Source of the DNA: Thermoplasmatales archaeon ex4484_36
GTDB taxonomy: Archaea; Thermoplasmatota; Penumbrarchaeia; Penumbrarchaeales; EX4484-36
Direction of reading: 5' to 3'
Length of the DNA stretch: 8,499 nt
NCBI GenBank assembly: GCA_002254765.1
Contig: NJDV01000017.1
Span: 1 to 8,499 of the forward strand
Below are positions 6,001 to 8,499 of this stretch, piece after piece. Each line of letters begins with the position of its first letter. Within the stretch, counting starts at the first letter, position 1. The notes under the pieces are model-generated. The model saw nothing but the letters and a program-made list of their open reading frames with translations. It was not told the origin of the DNA and did no database searches. The position numbers and the translations under genes were made by a program.

Positions 6001-6546
6001 AACACCGCCAACGCTGAAGTTACAATTCCATGTCATGAAAACGTGTACAAACCCTTCTATCTCATTCCAAAGCCCATAGGTCCAATTGAGCCAGTTAAGA
6101 TTAAGTTTATCTACAAAGGTAACGGAACCCCAGTCGCTAAACTTGGTGTGAACATAGTTGGTATCGGAAATTTTGTAACAGACGAAAACGGCACGATAAA
6201 CCCAAAAATCTACGCAAAAGGAAACTATTCCATTCATATCCCCGGATTTGTACCATCTACCCCTGATTCCATTGCATCATTCGTTGTGGTGATATCAACA
6301 GATGATGATGATGAAGAACTAGCACTAAACCCGGACGGAACTTTGCATCTAAAACCAGGACATCATTATACCACGCAGGTAGTTTTAACTGAACCTGTAG
6401 CAGCACCATCAAAAGAGGAGAAAAAGGGAAAAGGGTATTATTCAGGATCAACGGTGGCTGGCGCAGTTATAGCTTCCCTCATCGTGGGGAGCGTCGCCGG
6501 GTTTCTTCTCCGGGGCCGCCCGGGAGAGGGCTATATGGGGGAGTAA
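3010..6546 (+). CDS. Giant surface protein with about ten carboxypeptidase-regulatory-like repeats and a C-terminal membrane helix
   Basis: This frame encodes 1,178 residues. Residues 1-34 are a signal peptide with a hydrophobic core YLFVSLFVVGLLLPAL. Beta-sandwich repeats of the carboxypeptidase-regulatory/CNA-B-like type follow, roughly 35-118, 120-220, 221-310, 311-396, 398-501, 502-602, 603-721, 722-822, 823-933 and 934-1024. Most contain 'G-x-V/A-x-x-A-x-V', 'T-D-x-x-G-x-Y-x-F-x-V-x-x-G-x-Y' and a final 'V-x-F-x-L'. A distinct domain (1026-1135), a Lys-rich linker and a membrane helix (1147-1167) end it. Many NxT/S sequons suggest glycosylation. Such domains act as rigid extracellular stalks or binding modules; no catalytic site is visible. 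The stop comes 11 residues after the helix, at a five-G run. A tandem winged-helix module continues in the +1 frame, so this is probably the front of a 1,327-residue membrane regulator. The ligand is unknown. Confidence 0.9.
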   Translation: MKESSSGWIRYGMYLFVSLFVVGLLLPALSSGQGAEGTVYVHVFDGKSRQAIVGAGVILDHTPKVYYTDEKGVAIITGVVEGFHTITVFKDGYETVYTNFTLKENVTYVNIPMDPASPPSTGVIKGQVFLESLVGGHITAGDAIIGFESPSVAPTGEIIDVMDTSDPYTGEFVVEVPAGTYYLWCWAYSHHVEHSGPITVTAGNVTYHDFYLEYVDMSNSGLAGNVTNADTGAPIAGATVVAYNEDTGDVLYTITDSDGFYFFTGPWAGNYIVVAMAPGYNPGSGTGVVSWGHVTYVDIVLKPNGTGQDICSALWGFVFGDGIPLNTAQVFTDFGVVVYTDLFGIDGLYYIPCFPTDGSHVVGAWAPGYYPAFSDITVPPATIMRHDFYLQSGNYSGKESLVVGEVLYTGTTNPVNGANIYFASPTTGYGGVFSCPSTSNLFYFAVVTPGPDYLITPTKSGYTYTGFTIDGGPVNSPGTTFTVPSASLVTVDLYMMREGENKTCLWGYVYYLTLGGTPVPGVPVKLLMPPLGPIDITNTVGMYYFSVTPGTYSATPLVVLPGGVISYDYATSSYGSSVWSGTISPGECRRVDFILRYHDDPDKKYGSIAGQVIDLSTGNPVDNFEVKVHTSSAGPYTMMSGSIASGTGYFSFPGLTPTSVTWTADGGATSFIYTLDHVEYFTITPSTVGAPTTSPTLPITFTLNGNTVVWINIYINKTDLNKKAIIWGYLYDPVLYPMTGEYIKIINPAGGGTDVTDSSGKYLFYVTPGAYTVTPILIGGGTIIYYDFNTGSSGMAPWSDTVSAGEVRHVDFYLREYKPPQNCSAIAGMAYINPSYPLSGVYVKADVPSAPSYGFYGYTDGYGHFEFHPLCHYLGMSWDWVFTADMPGLTLDRIEYHILGSSGITTVHSPSFTFNLPPSSILWVEIYYNKTQPCNGTVFGRIYTLYSYSFADGATVKIYDISAPTTPVGSMVTGSDGLYTFTVPAGTYKIVVTFPGYNTANAEVTIPCHENVYKPFYLIPKPIGPIEPVKIKFIYKGNGTPVAKLGVNIVGIGNFVTDENGTINPKIYAKGNYSIHIPGFVPSTPDSIASFVVVISTDDDDEELALNPDGTLHLKPGHHYTTQVVLTEPVAAPSKEEKKGKGYYSGSTVAGAVIASLIVGSVAGFLLRGRPGEGYMGE
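4513..5814 (+). repeat. Tandem duplication of a two-domain unit in the ectodomain
   Basis: Residues 502-721 and 722-935 are the same pair of domains repeated at protein level. The first member aligns WGYVYY...GMYYFSVTPGTYSATP with WGYLYD...GKYLFYVTPGAYTVTP, and both end with VDF-x-L-R. The second member aligns SIAGQV with AIAGMA, LDHVEYFTI with LDRIEYHIL, and WINIYINKTDLN with WVEIYYNKTQPC. Lengths are close (101/101 and 119/112 residues). Divergence shows the duplication is old. Confidence 0.7.
6537..6541 (+). other. Frameshift point in a five-G run separating receptor and DNA-binding domains
   Basis: The frame reads TAT ATG GGG GAG TAA. With one G fewer it reads TAT ATG GGG AGT AAG GCC CTA and continues for 150 codons through two winged helices to 6994. 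The +1 frame is open from 6473 and has no ATG, GTG or TTG before 6791, which lies past the first winged helix. The two parts are thus almost certainly one gene by origin. Confidence 0.8.
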
Positions 6547-6994
6547 GGCCCTACTCCTCCCCCTCTACTCCCGCCTGAAAGAGGACGAGATACTGAACAA
6601 CGAGCTGAGGCAGAGAATACACGAGTTCATAAGAAAGAGACCTGGTGTTAACTTCAGCACAATAAAGAAGGAGCTGAACCTGAACACTGGGGCGCTGCTA
6701 TACCACCTGAACGTCCTCAAAAGGGAAGAGCTTGTAAAGGAGGAGTCGGACGGGCCATACAAGAGGTTCTACCCGGCAGGGTACCATCCCGTGGAGGATG
6801 ACACAATGGCAACATCAAGGAAGGTCCTCAAGGCAGTCTATGAGCACCCCGGGGCAACTCAGAGGGAGCTGGCACAGATAACGGGTCTATCCCCTCAGGC
6901 CCTCTCCTACCACCTGAGGAACCTCTACTACGAGAGAAAGATAGTGAAAAGCCGCAAGGGAAGGGTGGTGAGGTACTATCCCCGGGAGAACTGA
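6542..6994 (+). CDS. Tandem winged-helix DNA-binding module, probable cytoplasmic C-terminus of the giant surface protein
   Basis: The frame gives 150 residues from SKALLLPLYSRLKEDEIL onward. The first winged helix (about residues 20-75) contains LRQRIHEFIRKRPGVNFSTI, the recognition-helix-like LNTGALLYHLNVLKREELVK and the wing DGPYKRFYP. The second (about 87-150) contains SRKVLKAVYEHPGATQRELA, GLSPQALSYHLRNLYYERKI and the wing KGRVVRYYP. Both share the ArsR/MarR-like 'YHL-x-x-L' pattern. In many Thermoplasmata proteins a membrane helix is followed directly by 'LPLYSRL-x-x-D-x-I-L' and this kind of winged helix. Here the helix ends 11 residues before, in another frame. A GTG at 6791 could only give the second winged helix, so I do not take it as a start. 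Its DNA target is unknown; genes nearby or the palindrome at 2867 are candidates. Confidence 0.85.
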   Translation, partial: SKALLLPLYSRLKEDEILNNELRQRIHEFIRKRPGVNFSTIKKELNLNTGALLYHLNVLKREELVKEESDGPYKRFYPAGYHPVEDDTMATSRKVLKAVYEHPGATQRELAQITGLSPQALSYHLRNLYYERKIVKSRKGRVVRYYPREN

Positions 6995-7013
6995 GCCGAC
7001 ACCCCCTCCCCCC

Positions 7014-7024
7014 TATTTTTTCTT
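7014..7024 (+). terminator. T-run terminator after the winged-helix module
   Basis: TATTTTTTCTT, with six T's at 7016-7021, lies 20 bases after the stop at 6994 within a pyrimidine-rich stretch. Archaeal transcription commonly ends at such oligo-T runs without a hairpin. No T-run exists on the minus strand here, so it serves only the plus-strand unit. Confidence 0.55.
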
Positions 7025-7051
7025 CCCCTTCCTCTTTAACTGTAGCTACCA

Positions 7052-7399
7052 TCAGCCCCTCTCGGGCTTTGGTATCATGCAGAGGAAGATGAAGGGCTCA
7101 TCTCCAGTGTTTACATAACCGTGGGGCTCATCCGGCGGGACAAAGAGAGCGTCCCCTGGCTGGGCAATTATCCTCTCCTTGTCGGTATAGACCTCACCCT
7201 CTCCCGAAAGCACGTAGATCTCGTGCTCCCAGGGGTGGTTGTGAAGTGGTATCTCCCCGCCAGGCTCCATGATGAAACGTCTCATGGCGAAGTTGGGGGC
7301 ACCATCGGCCTTCGTCCATATCCACTGAATGCGGGTCTTCTTCACACCCTCTATGGTGACCTCCTCTTCGGGGACATCCTCTATGTTCTTCCTTTTCAT
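7052..7399 (-). CDS. Small single-domain cupin (cupin_2 family)
   Basis: This 115-residue protein is one beta-barrel. Counting from the chosen start, motif 1 is G47-x5-H53-N-H55-x4-E60-x6-G67 (GGEIPLHNHPWEHEIYVLSG). Motif 2 is PGDALFVPPDEPHGYVN with His93. The three His and one Glu are the usual metal ligands of cupins, and all are present, so it could bind Mn, Fe, Zn or Ni. Function cannot be told from sequence, as such proteins range from isomerases and dioxygenases to sugar-binding sensors. I choose the ATG at 7399 over an in-frame GTG at 7408 because AGGAGGTG (7406-7413) lies six bases before that ATG and overlaps the GTG. It starts 15 bp after the stop of the upstream PKD gene, so the two are probably cotranscribed. 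It converges with the plus-strand unit. Confidence 0.92.
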   Translation of the reverse strand: MKRKNIEDVPEEEVTIEGVKKTRIQWIWTKADGAPNFAMRRFIMEPGGEIPLHNHPWEHEIYVLSGEGEVYTDKERIIAQPGDALFVPPDEPHGYVNTGDEPFIFLCMIPKPERG

Positions 7400-7405
7400 A
7401 TCGCG

Positions 7406-7413
7406 CACCTCCT
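7406..7413 (-). promoter_or_regulatory. Ribosome binding site that decides the cupin start
   Basis: The minus strand reads AGGAGGTG, six bases before the ATG at 7399. It covers the alternative GTG (7408), ruling that start out. The nearness to the upstream stop codon (7415-7417) suggests translation in a shared mRNA. Confidence 0.65.
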
Positions 7414-7414
7414 A

Positions 7415-7690
7415 TTATTCGCCTCCGCTCCTCCCCCGGGGGTGTATCCCTTTTCTTCTAATTAAATAAAACCCCACAAGAATCACCAGGATCACTGCGA
7501 TGAGGGCAGCTAAATAGAAATATGGCAACCGAAGGCCTTCCTCTTTGACCCCTTCCCCAGGCTCCAAGCTCTCTGCCACAACCTTAAAGAAGACCTCCTC
7601 AACGTCCTCCTCTCCCTCACGGCTCAAAACCTTCACCTTCAAGGAGTAGTTCCCTTCCGGAATATCCTCTGGCAGATTCAGCGGAAGTAA
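7415..7690 (-). CDS. C-terminal part of a frameshifted PKD-type surface protein, with membrane anchor
   Basis: After the frameshift at the four-G run, this frame continues with LPLNLPEDIPEGNYSLKVKV and VEEVFFKVVAES, a last beta-sandwich edge. A short acidic linker and a membrane helix (LAALIAVILVILVGFYLI, about 7460-7513) follow, with a basic tail RRKG ending in RGRSGGE. This is the usual C-terminal anchor of an archaeal surface protein, with the positive residues on the cytoplasmic side. A Met-initiated frame can be drawn from 7735, but its first residues are only the upstream domain read out of frame. It is not an independent gene. Confidence 0.75.
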   Translation of the reverse strand, partial: LLPLNLPEDIPEGNYSLKVKVLSREGEEDVEEVFFKVVAESLEPGEGVKEEGLRLPYFYLAALIAVILVILVGFYLIRRKGIHPRGRSGGE

Positions 7691-8499
7691 GGGGCGGGAG
7701 CACCTCGAAAGAGATGGTATCGCTACAGGAGGCACCCATCTCGTCGGTCACCACAAGGGTTATCTCGCAGGTGCCCGGTCCGGTAGAGATAAGACGGGCA
7801 GAGGAGGTGGTGTTCTCAAGGATCTTTAGGGTGGGGGATAGGTGGAGGGAGATAGATAGATCGTCGCCATCGGGGTCTGCCGCACCCCAGCGCACCTCAA
7901 AGACCTCCCCTGCCCTCACCATTCTGTCCGCCAGCTCAAAATATACTATGTAGGGCGGGGAGTTCTCTCTCACCCTCACCCGGAAGATCTCCTCTTCCCT
8001 CCCGCCCCAAAGGTCGCTTACGTTCACACCTATCTGCACCCACCCCTCCCTTTCAGGGGCCCTCCATGAGACCCTAGGCCCCTCTCTTCCGCCGGGGAAG
8101 CTACCCCTATCCGCCCACCAGCTAAAGAAGATCTCATCGCCGTCAGGGTCTCTAGCCTCTACCTCAAGCAATACCTCCTCCCCGGGGAGAACCTTCTCCG
8201 GAACAGAAGCACGGACTATCTCCGGAGGGTTGTTGGTGGGGGGTCTCACGACGAGCGTAAAGCAGAAGCTGGGGGGAAGAAGAATCTCAGGGGAGAGGAA
8301 CCTTAATTGAACGGAGTACATCCCGCTCCTTAAGGGTGCATCAGCACGGAGGCGTATCAGATAGGTGTGCCTCCCTTCAAGAAGGGTGAGGTTTCCCGCA
8401 ACCGGCCGAAGCGGTGCACCCTCTACCACCGGGGAGACCAGAATCTCTCCAAGGGCGTTCTCCATCTCAATCCTCACCTCCACCTCACCTCCGCCTTCC
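7617..8499 (-). CDS. PKD-type extracellular domains of a membrane-anchored surface protein (partial, 5' end outside window)
   Basis: The frame is open to the right edge, so the GTG near 8483 is not a real start. From the N-terminal side it shows the end of a beta-rich domain (LTLLEGRHTYLIRLRADAPL, MYSVQLRFLSPEI). A PKD domain follows, beginning NNPPEIVRASVPEKVLPGEE with ARDPDGDEIFFSWWADRGSF. A second PKD-like domain begins SPPYIVYFELADR with AADPDGDDLSISL and ends ISFEVLPPL. PKD domains mediate protein or sugar contacts outside the cell. Past about 7695 the frame gives TSAESARGYSGRELLLEGEG and a stop, while the expected continuation is in the next frame. With that part restored the protein is a stalk with a C-terminal anchor, upstream of the cupin gene. 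Its binding partner is unknown. Confidence 0.78.
   Translation of the reverse strand, partial: EGGGEVEVRIEMENALGEILVSPVVEGAPLRPVAGNLTLLEGRHTYLIRLRADAPLRSGMYSVQLRFLSPEILLPPSFCFTLVVRPPTNNPPEIVRASVPEKVLPGEEVLLEVEARDPDGDEIFFSWWADRGSFPGGREGPRVSWRAPEREGWVQIGVNVSDLWGGREEEIFRVRVRENSPPYIVYFELADRMVRAGEVFEVRWGAADPDGDDLSISLHLSPTLKILENTTSSARLISTGPGTCEITLVVTDEMGASCSDTISFEVLPPLTSAESARGYSGRELLLEGEGFEP
7691..7694 (-). other. Frameshift point in a four-base G/C run
   Basis: The minus strand reads CTCCCGCCCCTTACTTCCG. Removing one C gives EVLPPLLPLNLPEDIPEG and joins the PKD domains to the anchor. The uncorrected frame loses all domain character and stops at 7617. This is either a real insertion or an assembly error. 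Confidence 0.7.

Noticed and set aside
5767..6237. 156-codon open frame on the minus strand
   Set aside because: It is antisense to the receptor repeats and has no family pattern or ribosome binding site; it is a shadow of the sense codons.
6301..6318. GAT microrepeat (GATGATGATGATGAAGAA) as a variable repeat
   Set aside because: Only four GAT units, encoding a short acidic DDDDEE loop; too few for a convincing variable-number locus.
6530..6550. Programmed +1 frameshift (release-factor-2-like) at the end of the receptor frame
   Set aside because: A G-rich run near a stop codon is suggestive, but no slippery codon or conserved context is visible, and two other genes here show similar one-base breaks. 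A simple indel is more likely; not excluded.
6791..6994. Separate small winged-helix gene starting at GTG 6791
   Set aside because: The same frame extends upstream through a complete first winged helix without a stop back to 6473, so the GTG is an internal valine codon.
8481..8483. GTG near the right edge as the start of the PKD protein
   Set aside because: The frame stays open to the window edge and the sequence there is already inside a domain, with no signal peptide. The real start is outside.
1..8499. CRISPR array, insertion sequence or transposase
   Set aside because: No regularly spaced direct repeats with spacers and no transposase-like frame were seen on either strand.

Overview
The window looks like the chromosome of a euryarchaeon, most likely a Thermoplasmatota-type archaeon. 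The grounds are archaeal TATA boxes about 26 bp before inferred transcription starts, Shine-Dalgarno motifs matching GGAGGTGATC, AGG/AGA-rich arginine usage, an archaeal-type UPF0047/YjbQ protein, PKD/cadherin-like surface proteins with sequons, and a surface protein followed by winged-helix DNA-binding domains. The lineage is an inference from gene content; no rRNA or other marker is present.

Layout, left to right. Bases 1-841 (minus strand) hold a PKD/cadherin-like surface-protein gene that runs off the left edge. It lacks a signal peptide, seems to start inside a domain, and is broken by a one-base frameshift near 284. Bases 842-1231 have no convincing gene but carry five hairpins. A YjbQ/UPF0047 enzyme (1232-1651, minus) with its own promoter follows, then a regulator made of two HTH-plus-sensor halves (1711-2778, minus), probably expressed from a leaderless transcript. 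A divergent promoter region (2779-3009) with a perfect 12-bp palindrome separates it from a very large surface protein (3010-6546, plus): signal peptide, about ten carboxypeptidase-regulatory-like beta-sandwich repeats, a membrane-proximal domain and a C-terminal membrane helix. A tandem winged-helix module follows in the +1 frame with no start codon of its own (to 6994). A T-run terminator closes this unit. On the minus strand, a second PKD-type, C-terminally membrane-anchored protein (7415-8499, off the right edge, also frameshifted) lies 15 bp upstream of a small cupin gene (7052-7399).

The most interesting reading is that 3010-6994 is one protein of about 1,327 residues: a membrane-spanning one-component regulator with a roughly 1,100-residue extracellular stalk outside and two DNA-binding winged helices inside. 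In this sequence it is split by a single extra G in a five-G run (6537-6541). It is transcribed divergently from a second regulator, so the pair may be a surface-sensing circuit. All three surface-protein genes here carry one single-base frameshift in a short G/C run. That could be assembly error, gene decay or switching, and the sequence alone cannot separate these.
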